Origin: Acanthosepion lycidas
Taxonomy: Eukaryota > Mollusca > Cephalopoda > Sepiida > Sepiidae
Reading direction: 5' to 3'
NCBI GenBank assembly: GCA_963932145.1
Contig: OZ010590.1
Span: 54,043,428-54,107,427, forward strand
Length of the DNA stretch: 64,000 bases
A model generated the notes under the pieces. The model was not told where the DNA came from and made no database searches. It saw nothing but the letters and a program-made list of their open reading frames with translations. Numbering within the stretch: position 1 is the stretch's first letter; every line of letters begins with the position of its first letter. Shown here in pieces: positions 30,059-39,799 of the stretch. Position numbers and translations under genes: made by a program.

Positions 30059-30222
30059 TTCTTCTTCTTCTTCTTCTTCTTCTTCTTCTTCTTCTTCTTC
30101 TTCTTCTTCTTCTTCTTCTCCTTTTTCTTCTCTTTCTTCTTCTTCTTCTTCTTCTTCTTCTTCTTCTTCTTCTTCTTCTCTTTCTTCTTCTTCTTCTTCT
30201 TCTTCTTCTTCTTCTTCTTCTT
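30059..30222. repeat. (CTT)n microsatellite, ~164 bp with two interruptions
   Basis: CTT units interrupted near 30118-30135 and 30178-30183. It abuts the 3' end of a minus-strand LINE-A ('atgtgctgtgtcccttct' at 30224), so it occupies that element's tail. Long E- and R-repeat frames are artefacts. Confidence 0.95.
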
Positions 30223-30223
30223 C

Positions 30224-30474
30224 TATGTGCTGTGTCCCTTCTAGACATTGGCAATAATGGCTGTCCACAATTTCCTGTCTAGCTCTCAATACATTTTATC
30301 TTTTTGTTATCTCTCCTAAAACCTGTTCTGCCAACGCATTTACAAAAGCTCGTTAGATAAGTTATTCGACGTTTTCCTCTATTCTTCTTGTCATTATTAT
30401 GTCCTGTGAATGTCGAATTTTCCAAGCGCTCTTTCCTCATTATGTGTCCTAGAAATTTCTATTGCCTCTTTCCT
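30224..30474 (-). pseudogene. LINE-A 3' fragment
   Basis: Inverse landmarks are 'tgctgtgtcccttctagaca', 'aataatggctgtccacaatt', 'ttccaagcgctctttcctca' and 'gtcctagaaatttctattgc'. The coding part covers only the LGHIMRKExL block and downstream. Broken frame. Confidence 0.75.
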
Positions 30475-30550
30475 ATCAAAGCATTTTTTAGAAATCGAAT
30501 AAAGTAATAATTGGTTAGCACAAGATCAGGTGAATATGGCGGTTAGCGTA
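30475..30550 (-). pseudogene. mariner transposase scrap
   Basis: The minus strand reads PPYSPDLVLTNYYFIRFLKN followed by AL. Family knowledge: this is the conserved 'HPPYSPDLAPSDYHLFRSLQNAL' region of mariner transposases around the last catalytic aspartate. The histidine codon before it is a stop, and the S-D of the consensus reads T-N. About 75 bp survive, wedged against a LINE-A fragment. Confidence 0.75.
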
Positions 30551-30589
30551 AAACAGACCAACCACCTTCAGATCACAGTCGAATTAAAA

Positions 30590-30885
30590 AAAAAATCAGT
30601 TCACTCCTTGGAAGGCAGTAAAGCCACTAAGAACGAAAGGGTTACTGAGTGTAAAAGAATAAAAACACAGAAACATTATTAAGCCGCTAGAACGATAGAA
30701 GAGTAATCAGGAAGACAGTAGATAACGATTAACATTGGAATTAATTTTTTGAAGATAAAAGCTGGCGAGAAAACATGGTGCTTGGAGAGAGTTCCACAAG
30801 CGAGAAGTGCGAGAAAAGCAACTGTTAGCATAGAACTTACGGTTTCATCTAGCCAATGCAACTGTAAATGATGAGATCTTGTTAA
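30590..30885 (-). pseudogene. LINE-C 3' fragment
   Basis: Plus-strand landmarks are 'ggcagtaaagccactaagaa', 'aagggttactgagtgtaaaa', 'agagttccacaagcgagaag', 'tgttagcatagaacttacgg' and 'tgtaaatgatgagatcttg'. The same order occurs at 24950-25215 and, inverted, at 62270-62530. Confidence 0.75.
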
Positions 30886-31595
30886 AGGAAAAGTGAGATG
30901 TTGAGGCTACTTGACAAGATCTGACAGACTCTCCAAGAGCATACTTAGTGCAAAGGAAAAGAGAAAGTAGACAGCGTAAGCTAAACAGCGAAAGAAATGG
31001 GCAGACAATATGAATGGGCAAAAAAGGACCTTTGCCAAAAATCATGCCCGATGTCACGACCACGAGAAATGGAGTCCTTTGATGATCCGTTCAGTAACAG
31101 TGATGGTGCTCAAGAAAGAAATTCTGTTTTTTTTTTTCTCATAGAAGATTTATTCGGAAACTCTCCAGCAATTTAATATTAGTAGAAAAAATAGCCTGCT
31201 TCGGGTAGTAGCGCCTTATCCCATTTAAACCTTACATACATATCGCCAAGTATTTTCCATTTTTCATAAAGTCTGCAATCTCTTTACGTTCTCTTTAATC
31301 ATAGTTTGAATTTAGTTCTTTTTTTTCGGCTTCTGGAAAAGCTAAAATTCAAAAGGAACCAAATCAAGTGTATTAGCAGTGGGTTCTTCAATGCAATGTT
31401 TTTCTATAAAAAAACAAAAAACAACCCCCCACCCAAATGAAAAAAAAAAAACAAATAATAAAAATTAAAAGAACTACCTCCGCCTGCCGCACATTGCAAA
31501 ATCCCCGTGACTTACAAATTTCAGTCATCGTGACCGAAGTGTCACCACGAGTGGCTGAAATTGCTGGGTATCTTTATCGAGTCGACATTTCTAGA
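30886..31595. other. unassigned
   Basis: AT-rich with several homopolymer runs. No family recognised. Confidence 0.4.
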
Positions 31596-31597
31596 TA

Positions 31598-31862
31598 GAT
31601 TGCCAACCAAGGCTGAAGAACATCTCTCTGATTGTTGGCACACCAACTAGTTTTGAATTCAGAGTTGCCAGTCTCCTAAACTGGATCCCAGCCGAGGCTA
31701 GAGAGTCCGGTCTGCTCTGATATTTAACCGATAACTGGGGGCGAGAAAACAAAAATGGATTCATACATTTCCGAAGGGTATTATGGCGAAAGTGGATGTA
31801 ACTGGCAGAATTCGAACTCTGCTCGCCGGTACACTATCCGTATATTCACCGTTTGGCAAAAA
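31598..31862 (-). mobile_element. tRNA-headed SINE
   Basis: Read on the minus strand it has a B box 'agagttcgaattctgcc', the body 'aatacccttcggaaatgtat', a 'ccccccagttatcgg' segment and a tail containing 'agccaaggctggg'-type and 'tggcaactctgaattcaaaa' sequence. The same order is found at 53960-54235. The A-box side of the head is lost. Confidence 0.65.
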
Positions 31863-32449
31863 TAAAAATAAAAGAAACCCTACACTAAAAGGTGACAGTC
31901 ACATATTGGGCATGTTCTCCCAACATGAATATAATAGAATCAATCACTATTATTTGCCGAAAAATTAAGAATTTGAACGTAAACACGAGTACATTCTGTA
32001 ATCTATGAATCTCATTGATAACTGTAGATTTAATTAAAACGATCAGAGTACTATCTATTTTCTTTTCTTTTTTCTCACAAAATGGCACAAGAGAAGCCCT
32101 GATCTCACCACCGTGGATTTCCCTCGGGTGCCGAAAACAATTCAAAGGTCATGGGAAAGACTGATATAAGAGACCTAATGACGGAACCAGAAGACACTGG
32201 ATAATAGTGTATTTAGTAAGTTGAGAAATGTGTTGTTCGCCCCCATTCTTGTTTTAGTGAGGTGGGTGTTAGCTGGTGCCGGGGTTGTGCCGTTCAAAAT
32301 TACCGCTTAAATCTGTCTCTTGATTACGGGCAGTTCACTTCACGTTTTCTCTTTGAGAAAAAAAATGTTACTTGTTATACAGTAAGTTTCTCCTTATTTG
32401 CAGAAAATTTGTGCTAAGATCACCAAAATGATGCTTGAAACCGAAGATA
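31863..32449. other. unassigned
   Basis: No recognised feature. Confidence 0.4.
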
Positions 32450-32765
32450 TTTTCAAAACAAGGCGATTATGGCTCTCCGCAACTTCCTGTCCCTTGTAGC
32501 TCTTACTAAACTTTGTCTTTCTCTTGTTTCTCCTAAACCCTGATCCGACATCCATTTACTCAATACCACCAAGCATTTTACTTTCCTCCATTTTTCTTGC
32601 CCTCTGCCAGTCCCGTGAGCATCAGATTTTCCAATCCCCCTTTTCTCATGATGCGCCTCAGAAACCTCAACTATCTCTTCCTGACGAGAAGTATTAGTTT
32701 TATGTCTGTTGCCATTTTCTTCATGTCATGGGTCCTTACCTATAACTACAGAATGAACTCTTCCT
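32450..32765 (-). pseudogene. LINE-A 3' fragment
   Basis: Inverse landmarks are 'gcgattatggctctccgcaa', 'cctgatccgacatccattta', 'cccgtgagcatcagattttc', 'cagaaacctcaactatctct'. Diverged and frame-broken. Confidence 0.7.
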
Positions 32766-32789
32766 AACACTATGTATAATACGCCTCTC

Positions 32790-33046
32790 AAGAGAGAGGG
32801 TCGAACCAAGCCGAGCTTTTCGGCTTGACGGTCCAACTCTCTGCCTCTGAGCAGAGAGGAACCCGGACGAGGCTCCGCCGAAGGGCAGAGTCTCGTACGG
32901 GGAGGTTGACTAACCTGATCCCGTTTATACCGGTTCTACTGGAATTTTTTGGCCGAGCCTACAGGCTCGGAAAACCCACGTTAAACTCGGCCTTGTGCCA
33001 CATGCCACCGTCGTGGGGGGTGGCTAGATACCGAATCGAGTCGAGC
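32790..33046 (-). mobile_element. hairpin-rich GC element, copy 1
   Basis: The minus strand shares with 47766-48003 a 5' hairpin (here 'gccacc...ggtggc'), 'atgtggcacaaggccgagtt', a C/G-rich centre, 'caacctccccgtacgagact' and 'gggttcctctc'. The central hairpin 'acgagactctgcccttcggc' here has several pair-changing substitutions. A further hairpin 'ccgagctttt...' lies at 32811-32826. GC content is far above the background. Target duplications are not visible for this copy. Not a known gene. Confidence 0.7.
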
Positions 33047-33230
33047 CGATAGTAGTTCACTCCAAACCAGACTTACAGTCATATTAACACCTTCCACATC
33101 TTGTATTATTATTTCGTGTAATATACCTTCGTTATTTCTACTCTTGTGTTTGTGTTGTTCTTCCTTGGTCCTAACCTGGACCATAACACTTCAAAACATC
33201 CTCGTTGCAGTTTAGTATTTTTTTTGCTTG

Positions 33231-34110
33231 TTTCTAGCGATTTTTTTCTATTTCTTAGTACTCTGCCTAGCTTTTCCGATTGGGTGATTAATCAAAGATA
33301 TGACGCCTTGTTAATGTCAACATGGGTAGACGGTTTCAGCCTGTGTGCGACTGCGTTAGGGAATGCTTTAAAGCCATACAAGGGGATGACCGTAATCTTG
33401 AGAGTGAAATTGGGTTAGCCGAGACTTTTCCCAGGCCCCCTTCCTCATTATATGCCCCTCAGCTGTCTCTTCCAGATGTTAAGTATTAGTTTCTTTTTCT
33501 TCAAAACTTCGTATTGCTCACATGTTCAGCCCATGGTATCTTCAGCATCCTTCTGTAGAACAACATTTCTGTTCCTTCAAGTCTCCCATTCATTTTTGAG
33601 GAGATCGTACAGCACTCACTGCAAGACACGTGGAAGGATATCACATAGTAGTTCAGTACTCTTTTCATTATTTCTAGCGATTTTTTTCTATTTCTTAGTA
33701 CTCAACTTAGCTTTTCTGATTATGAGCTCCAGTTCCCATGTCTGATTAATCAAGGATATGACGCTTTGTTAATATTAACTTGGGGAGACGAAATCAACGT
33801 GCGTGCGACGGTGTTGGGGAATGTTTTAAAGCCACACAAGGGGATGGCCCTAATCTAATGAAATTGGGTAGCTGAAACTTTTCCAAGGCCTCCTTCTTTA
33901 TTATGTGGCCATCAGCTGTCTCTTCCAGATGTTAAGTATTAGTTTCCTTTTCTTCAAAACTTCGTCTTGCTCACATTTTCACCCCATGGTATCTTCAGCA
34001 TCCTTCTGTAGAACAACATTTCTGTTCCTTCAAGTCTCCCATTCATTTTTGAAGAGATCGTCCAGAACTCAAGACACGCGGAAGGATATCACATCAGCAC
34101 ACTTTTCCTT
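33231..34110 (-). pseudogene. tandemly duplicated LINE-A segment, ~440-bp period
   Basis: The motif 'tttctagcgatttttttcta' at 33231 recurs at 33671 and, diverged, at 34112. Each unit also carries 'gatatgacgccttgttaat', 'acaaggggatg', 'cagctgtctcttccagatgt' and 'atccttctgtagaacaacat'. The coding content on the minus strand is the FYRRMLR-equivalent region. The spacing and order show two direct copies. Confidence 0.85.
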
Positions 34111-34425
34111 ATTTTTAGCGATTTTTTTCGATTTTTTAGTACTCTGCTTATCTTTTGGAAGGCATCTTTCGCTGTCCCAATACGCCTTCGTATTTCACTG
34201 TCACACTTTATTTCCTCTATTGAACACTTCCCATATATTTAAATTCCTGTACTTGTTTGATGTTGATATCTCCGATTTGCAATTTTCTAGCTTGCCTTCA
34301 CTATCTTCTGCAGCAAGTTTTTCTCGCTTTCTTTCTGTGTCTGCCATCAACACTGCCATCTCCATAAGTTATTGCTGTGGAGTAGTTTTCACAGTGGAGG
34401 CTTGTATTTCACTGAGTCGGTCCTA
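34111..34425 (-). pseudogene. LINE-A region upstream of the duplicated segment
   Basis: The minus strand holds '...YRNLNIWEVFNRGNKV' near 34230 and a following RR/K-rich block with 'AYWDSERCLPKDKQ', like the end of the RTE palm and the connection to the C-terminal domain. It precedes the duplicated units in coding order, as expected for one parent element. Confidence 0.6.
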
Positions 34426-34489
34426 AAAAAAAGGTTCGACGTACAAAACGTTAGGAACTTGAAATAATAGTTAATGACGCAGCAATCTA

Positions 34490-34569
34490 TTAGGTTGGTG
34501 CAAAAATAATTTCGTTTTCTCACATAGTAACATATGTTAGAAAACGAAATTATTTTTGCACCGACCTAA
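34490..34569. mobile_element. palindromic mariner-type MITE, 80 bp (ttcgtttt subfamily)
   Basis: Ends 'ttaggttggtgcaaaaataa' and 'ttatttttgcaccgacctaa'; TA at both borders. Its right TA (34570-34571) is also the left TA of the next MITE. Confidence 0.93.
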
Positions 34570-34571
34570 TA

Positions 34572-34673
34572 TTAGGTTGGTGCAAAAATAATGACGTAAT
34601 AATGTCGTTTTTTGACCTTAAAAAATACGTCAAAAAAAGACATCATTACGTCATTATTTTTGCACCAACTTAA
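34572..34673. mobile_element. palindromic mariner-type MITE, 102 bp (gacgtaat subfamily)
   Basis: It starts immediately after the shared TA. Ends 'ttaggttggtgcaaaaataa' and 'ttatttttgcaccaacttaa'; the inner palindrome has mutations ('caaaaaaagacatcatt'). Confidence 0.93.
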
Positions 34674-34894
34674 TAGCTGTGGCGGTTGATACTTTACTGA
34701 CCGACATCGACTGACTCGACCAACTCACTCTGAGCTCACTGGCGACTGCTGCTACTACTACTTGGGTGAGTCTATTACAATACAATAGGTATGTTCTAGT
34801 ATAACAGTTATGTTGTTAGGACTGTTGCTGCTAATAAATCCTTAGTAGTAACATTATATTCGCTATGTTTTTATCATATCTGTACATTGTATTT

Positions 34895-35440
34895 CTGTTG
34901 TTTTTTTTTACAATGCTGTTCACCCTCTACAAGTCTGGAAAACTGCTTGAGGGAGAGCGTTAAAGAGTAAGAGGCACAGTTGATGCGGATATGAGTGGTA
35001 AATAACGGTTAACCCTAGATTTGAACAGGTTAAGATAGTCGCAATCGGGGAAGCATACACTTAGAAGTCAGTTCATTAGAAAAAGCGGCTCGAGAAGGTT
35101 TCATCTCACCAATGCAATGCGAAAGGAATTTAGGTTGGTTCGCTAAAATGTGCGTAGCATACCTAGTCGTGAAGGTTATGGCTGGTGTAACTAAGGTTCA
35201 TCTAAACACTTTCCATGGAAATAGCGATAGGGAATCGAGAATTTGACTGCAAGAAAGGGGTTGTAGAGTGGAAAATAATTTTGTTACCCACAAAATAGAA
35301 AGTGGTGACTGGTGATATTTTCCAACCCACATACGGCAGTAGTACTCAATTTTCGACCTGATCTGGCTCTTCTAAAGGTAGAGGGTAGCGGAAGGAGTTG
35401 GGCACTTGCTGGAGCCAATTGCTGACACCTCCGGACGAGT
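34895..35440 (-). pseudogene. LINE-B 3' region
   Basis: It starts with the inverse tail 'tttttttacaatgctgttca' and 'ccctctacaagtctgg'. It continues with 'ggttaaccctagatttgaac', 'aggttaagatagtcgcaatc', 'cgctaaaatgtgcgtagcat', 'gtagagtggaaaataatttt' and 'cgacctgatctggctcttct'. About 540 bp of the family 3' half, frame-broken. Confidence 0.8.
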
Positions 35441-35542
35441 GGACCAAGCGATTACAAATAGGATCCGTCTAGAACACTCTGGAGTCGGTAGTGCTGAATA
35501 TAACTTTAATCAACTAAGTGATAAATATTTATATTTGTATTA

Positions 35543-35546
<4 letters not shown>

Positions 35547-35590
<44 letters not shown>
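35547..35590. repeat. (AT)n microsatellite
   Basis: Uninterrupted TA repeat. Confidence 0.95.
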
Positions 35591-35595
<5 letters not shown>

Positions 35596-35750
35596 GATCA
35601 CATGTAATAAATATTATGCAATCAAATTTTGATACAAGCCTATGGCAGGCATGGAACAAGTTACGTTATTCATGTTGACTTCGCCCTCACAAGAACTGAA
35701 AAGAATTAATTCACCTCTCTTCATGAATAATAAGACAAACCAGGACCTTG

Positions 35751-36439
35751 ACGTCCTTGGTATGATGATAAACTATATCCGCGTCCTGGGTATGATGATA
35801 AACAACATCCGCGTCCTGGGTATGACGATAAACTACATCCAACAACAAGGCCTCAGATAATGTTTCGGAAAAATAATGTTGCCAGCTATACGTTTTTGAA
35901 ACAATAATGTTGCCAGCTATACGTTTTTTTTGAAACAATAATGTTGCCAGATATACGTTTTTGAAACAATAATGTTGCCAGTTATACGTTTTTTGGAAAA
36001 ATAATTATTGCCAGCAATACGTTTTTGAAACAATAATGTTGTCCCCTATACGATTTTGGAAAAAATAATGTTGTCAGCTATGCGTTTTTTGAAACAGTAA
36101 TGTTGCCAGCTATGCGTTTTTGAAACAACAATGTTGCCAGTGATATGTTTTTGAAAAAATAATGTTGCCAGCTATACGTTTTTTGGAAGAAATAATGTTC
36201 CCAGCTATACGTTTTTGAAACAATAATGTTGCCAGGTATGCGTTTTTGAAACAATGATGTTGCCAACTATACATTTTTGAAACAATAATGCTGCCAGCTA
36301 TACGTTTTTTTGGAAAAAATGATGTTGCCAGCTATGTATTTTTGAAAAAATAATGTTGCCAGCTATATGTTTGATAATACTGTATATTTAATATATGTAT
36401 AGGTGTATGTATATGTATGTATATATCTATGTGTATATA

Positions 36440-36499
<60 letters not shown>

Positions 36500-36581
36500 A
36501 ATTTGGCATTAAATGACCCATAGTGGTCGATATGTCATAAAATCCAACCAACCAACCAACCAACCAACCAACCAACTAACC
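35751..36581 (+). mobile_element. minisatellite-bodied retroposon, copy A
   Basis: An 831-bp insertion bounded by a perfect 13-bp duplication 'aaccaggaccttg' (35738-35750 and 36582-36594). Order: three 30-bp units of 'gtcctgggtatgatgataaa' plus 'ctacatccgc'; a junction 'aacaacaaggcctc'; about 16 units of 31-34 bp with core 'ataatgttgccagctatacg' and spacer 'tttttgaaaca'; a (TA)n run; then the SINE-type tail 'ggcattaaatgaccca', 'gatatgtcataaaa' and an (AACC)n end. No tRNA head or coding frame is seen. Duplication length and A/C-rich 3' end indicate LINE-style retroposition. Confidence 0.88.
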
Positions 36582-36765
36582 AACCAGGACCTTGTGCCTT
36601 AGGTGGCAATCAGTCTAGGAGAAAGATAACCCTGAATTCTTAAATAAGGAGAGCTGGTTGAATCCAACCCTATTGTAACCAAATCATTTGCTTGCGTGGT
36701 TAATTGAGTGCTTCAGTTGTATACGGAATTGTTAGACCCTTATACGTCGAAATCGACAGTAGATT

Positions 36766-36767
<2 letters not shown>
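36582..36767. other. unassigned spacer
   Basis: Ordinary sequence downstream of the retroposon; nothing recognised. Confidence 0.4.

Positions 36768-36806
<39 letters not shown>
36768..36806. repeat. (AT)n microsatellite
   Basis: Uninterrupted TA repeat. Confidence 0.95.
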
Positions 36807-36810
<4 letters not shown>

Positions 36811-36974
36811 TTCTCTGTATTTATGTATCAAATGTTCTTTAAAGCAAATACTATTGAAAACGACAGATATTTTATGTCGATCAATTTTAATGATCGACTT
36901 TACTAAATTACGAATACTCCTCAAAAAGGAAATTACATCGAGACTCGTCCAAAGTTTATTTCGGAAGAAAAAGT

Positions 36975-37018
36975 GACATAGTCTGAGCTTTCGACTTTTT
37001 AAAATCATAATCAGGGTA
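36975..37018 (-). other. CTGA...CGAAAGC hairpin motif, second copy
   Basis: The minus strand reads 'ccctgattatgattttaaaa' and continues 'agtcgaaagctcag'. The layout (CTGAnnATG, weak stem, CGAAAGC) parallels 21811-21838. It may be the same retroelement end; evidence is thin. Confidence 0.35.
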
Positions 37019-37848
37019 TGTAGAGACAAATTTGCGAGTTCAATAAAAGTTTTTGAAATCGTGTCGTGAGGAAATTTTTCACATATACAGCCTGCGATGG
37101 ATAAATTGTCGTCTAATGAAAATAACACCGATATCTCATTTTAACACACGTATTTACGAAGATTACAAAAAACTATCTTGAAATACTAACGTGTAAATTT
37201 ATTTCATAAAATTGCCATTGGCTTGAACCACAATCTCCAGACAACTTTGGAATCGTCTAGACGATCTCTTTCTTTAAGAACACGCATTTTTAAACATAAC
37301 TCGAAGACATTCATACTGTCAAAACATTGTTAAACTCTGCCTTTTTTTCTTAAATTGCCCTCTTGCAAAATATTGGAAGTGTTACATTAATCATTTTGCT
37401 TATTATTATTACGATTTTCGTCGTTGGTTCATACACAAGGTGGTCATAAAATATATCTAGTGTTTAGTGCCTTCGAGCTAGTGATAGTGAGTCTCCTCAA
37501 ATGTCCAACATTAGTATCGTCAAGGACGCCTGTGCTCCTGTCGTCTGATCAGTTTCTTTCCTCGGGTCACCAATTATTATAATTTCATTCATTAGCATTT
37601 CACAGCCAAATATCGTTGGATATTGATTGAAAACCAGTTTTTTTCAAATCTACGGACGATTTCTCATTAACCCAACAGACTTCAGCAGCACGAAATTCGG
37701 GATAGTCTGGTATTTTTCCCCAGAAATTTAAATTTAGCGCCCCGAGCAAGGCATGAAGCCACTAGGATGCAGGGGGGTTGCAGAAGATTTGTAGCAAGAG
37801 CAGATAGGAGTGATACAAGAAAGGATGAAGGGAAGGGTAGTGTGTAGA
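37019..37848. other. unassigned
   Basis: No feature I can support. One stretch at 37735-37760 resembles the SINE-like repeat near 54480. Confidence 0.4.
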
Positions 37849-38545
37849 TCAAGGTAACTGGAGATGTCGATTGGCATTACATTTGAATAGTTGGAGATTA
37901 TAGCAATCAGGGAAACAGTAATTGGGAAGGGTGTTCCACAGGCAAGAGGTGCGAGGTATGAAGCTATTGGAGTAGAATAGACTGCTACATTTAAAAGTTT
38001 CTACAGTGTAAGGGTGAGAGCGGGATGCCAGCCTCGTAAGGCGCTTGTATTCATGGAGACTGGGGACCAGGGAAAGCAGCTCATCGGAGCAATTGCCATG
38101 AAAGTATTTGTAGAAGAGACAGTGAGATAGTGGCTGCAGGCGAGACGCCAGATCAGGGCCAATCACATTACATATTCGTCTCTGGATCTTGTCAAGAACT
38201 CCGAGGTAAACAGAAGGTGCCCCAGACCATATATGACAGCAATACTCCATGCAAGGGCGAATGGTCGTTATGTATATTTGAAGTATCGATTCAGAGGAGA
38301 AAAATTTCCTGGCGCGGCACAGAGAGCCAACTTTCCTCGCGGTGGACGATGCAATTGACTCAATGTATTTGTTCTATCTCAGGTCAGCAGTCAGCGTGAG
38401 ACCGAGCAGACGCAGGGAGTCACTCTCAATGGGGGGGGGGGGGCAGGTAAGGATATCTAGAGTGGTTAATGGAGATTAGTTTAGTTTTAGAGGCGTTAAA
38501 TTTGACCATCCAATTGTTGCCCCAGTTAACAACCGATTGGAGGTC
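37849..38545 (-). pseudogene. LINE-B/C reverse transcriptase C-terminal half
   Basis: The best-preserved LINE-B-type fragment. The minus strand from 38250 to 37849 is open for 133 codons: MEYCCHIWSGAPSVYLGVLD, then KIQRRICNVIGPDLASRL, SHCLFYKYFHGNCSDELLSL, then TRLASRSHPYTVETF and SFIPRTSCLWNTLPNYCFP. Upstream, 38545-38250 continues in another frame with 'SLRLLGLTLTADL' and '...YITTIRPC' segments, interrupted near a 13-base G run at 38431. This is the thumb-to-C-terminus of a jockey/CR1-like enzyme. The catalytic palm and the 3' tail are absent. Confidence 0.88.
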
Positions 38546-38820
38546 CATTTCAAGATTCAATCATTAGATTCCCCTTCCATTACTGTTAACCGTTAGTTTA
38601 GCTCCTTATTCATCCTTCATCTGATTCCTCGAACTTTTGGGAAACCTGCCCTAGTTTGATATCTTTTTCTGCTACCTTTTTAAATTGATTATGGCAGTAA
38701 CAATATTTTGCTGTCATCACATTGGCCCCGTACCGTAATTATGGGAGGGTGGCTTGCAGATGCGTTCATTTTTCTTTTCTGTCACCATCAGGACATGTTT
38801 ATTATCATTATTATTATTTT
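38546..38820. other. unassigned
   Basis: Nothing recognised. Confidence 0.4.
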
Positions 38821-38995
38821 TTTTCCTTTGGTTTCTGATGTATACCCATTTGTTTTCGAGTCCCGACCAGATACCCAAGGCCAGAAATGACATCATGGCA
38901 TTTTACACTGAGCAGTTTTGAAAAAAGATCGCATATATTTCACATAGATAAAGCCCTTAGTATGGTGTGGGCTGTAATTATGAGTACAATATTTT

Positions 38996-39060
<65 letters not shown>

Positions 39061-39240
39061 TCTTTTGGTTTCTGGTCGATTCATATTTCCTTCCGGATCC
39101 CAACCAGATTCCTAAAATTAGAAGTGGCTTCATGACATTTTCTGCTGATCATTTTTGTGAGAAAAAAAAACTAAGATCACTCACATTTTACATAGATAAA
39201 GCTCTTCGTGACATATGTACCTGTAACGCAATCTTTTGTA
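38821..39240 (-). repeat. duplicated LINE 3' region with (ATT)n between copies
   Basis: Two units, 38821-39000 and 39060-39240, share 'tttggtttctg', 'cccgaccagat/cccaaccagat', 'tgacatcatggcatttt/tcatgacattttc', 'cacatagataaagcccttag/tacatagataaagctcttcg' and 'aatcttttgta/aatattttgta'. A 64-bp (ATT)n at about 38997-39060 ends the first unit. On the minus strand these look like the 3' untranslated end of the LINE at 39180-39640, with an (AAT)n tail. Confidence 0.8.
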
Positions 39241-39640
39241 TTTCTTTAAGGCATGGGCTACCGGGAATCCCTTCAATGAGTCTACCGGACCCTTTTCTAA
39301 TCAATCCGAGGGCTGCATTTGGAACTGCAATTATTGATGTCCTCATGTACCACATTTTTGAGATTTCCATTTCAAGTTCCTTGTATTTTGATAGTTTTTT
39401 TGAAGAATGTCAGAGATACATTACAATCTGTAAGGACTGCCATGTCAATAGGAAAGCCCATTATGTTTTTGTGGTTTTTGACCACGATGTTTGGGCGATT
39501 AGATTTGATTGGTCTATCTATGTGTATTGTAAAGTGACATAAAATTTTTACAGGTCCTATCTCGATAACCGGGTCTGGGTGATGTTCATACCAGTTTCGT
39601 GCAGTTTCTTTCACGTAAAAGTGGCATATTTTTCCACTGC
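39180..39640 (-). pseudogene. LINE C-terminal domain, restriction-like-endonuclease type
   Basis: The minus strand reads ARNWYEHHPDPVIEIGPVK, ILCHFTIHIDRPIKSNRPN, IVVKNHKNIMGFPIDMAV, then after a frame change near 39371 MEISKMWYMRTSIIAVPNAA, LGLIRKGSGRLIEGIPGSP and CLKEIQKIALQVHMSRRALS. The block order matches the C-terminal region of invertebrate LINEs carrying a PD-(D/E)XK-like endonuclease. Here the 'RPDIVVxxK' motif survives as RPNIVVKNHK, with the aspartate changed to asparagine. One frameshift and that change make it inactive. A neighbouring duplicated 3' region and an (ATT)n tail support the LINE assignment. Confidence 0.7.
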
Positions 39641-39797
39641 AGATATAGACTGACTGTATTATGCCAAGGTTTATATTAATTTGGCGCTAACACTGTGCAA
39701 CCTGATACAAAATGACCAATACTTTCTTGATATTTATAACAGAATCTGTATTTGGGGTCAACACAATTTTTCAATACGTGTGCTTGGTAATTTCTAG

Positions 39798-39799
<2 letters not shown>

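Noticed and set aside
30053..30289. Long open frames of E or R repeats
   Set aside because: They translate the (CTT)n/(AAG)n microsatellite; no start context or non-repeat domain.
36078..36266. Repetitive minus-strand frame 'SWQHYF'
   Set aside because: It is the translated minisatellite of retroposon A; unit length is variable and frame is not kept.
35862..36375. CRISPR-like array of repeats and spacers
   Set aside because: Whole unit repeats, with no unique spacers; eukaryotic context.
38967..39542. 191-codon plus-strand open frame
   Set aside because: Its first part is an (ATT)n tyrosine run and the rest is antisense to a recognisable LINE C-terminal domain.
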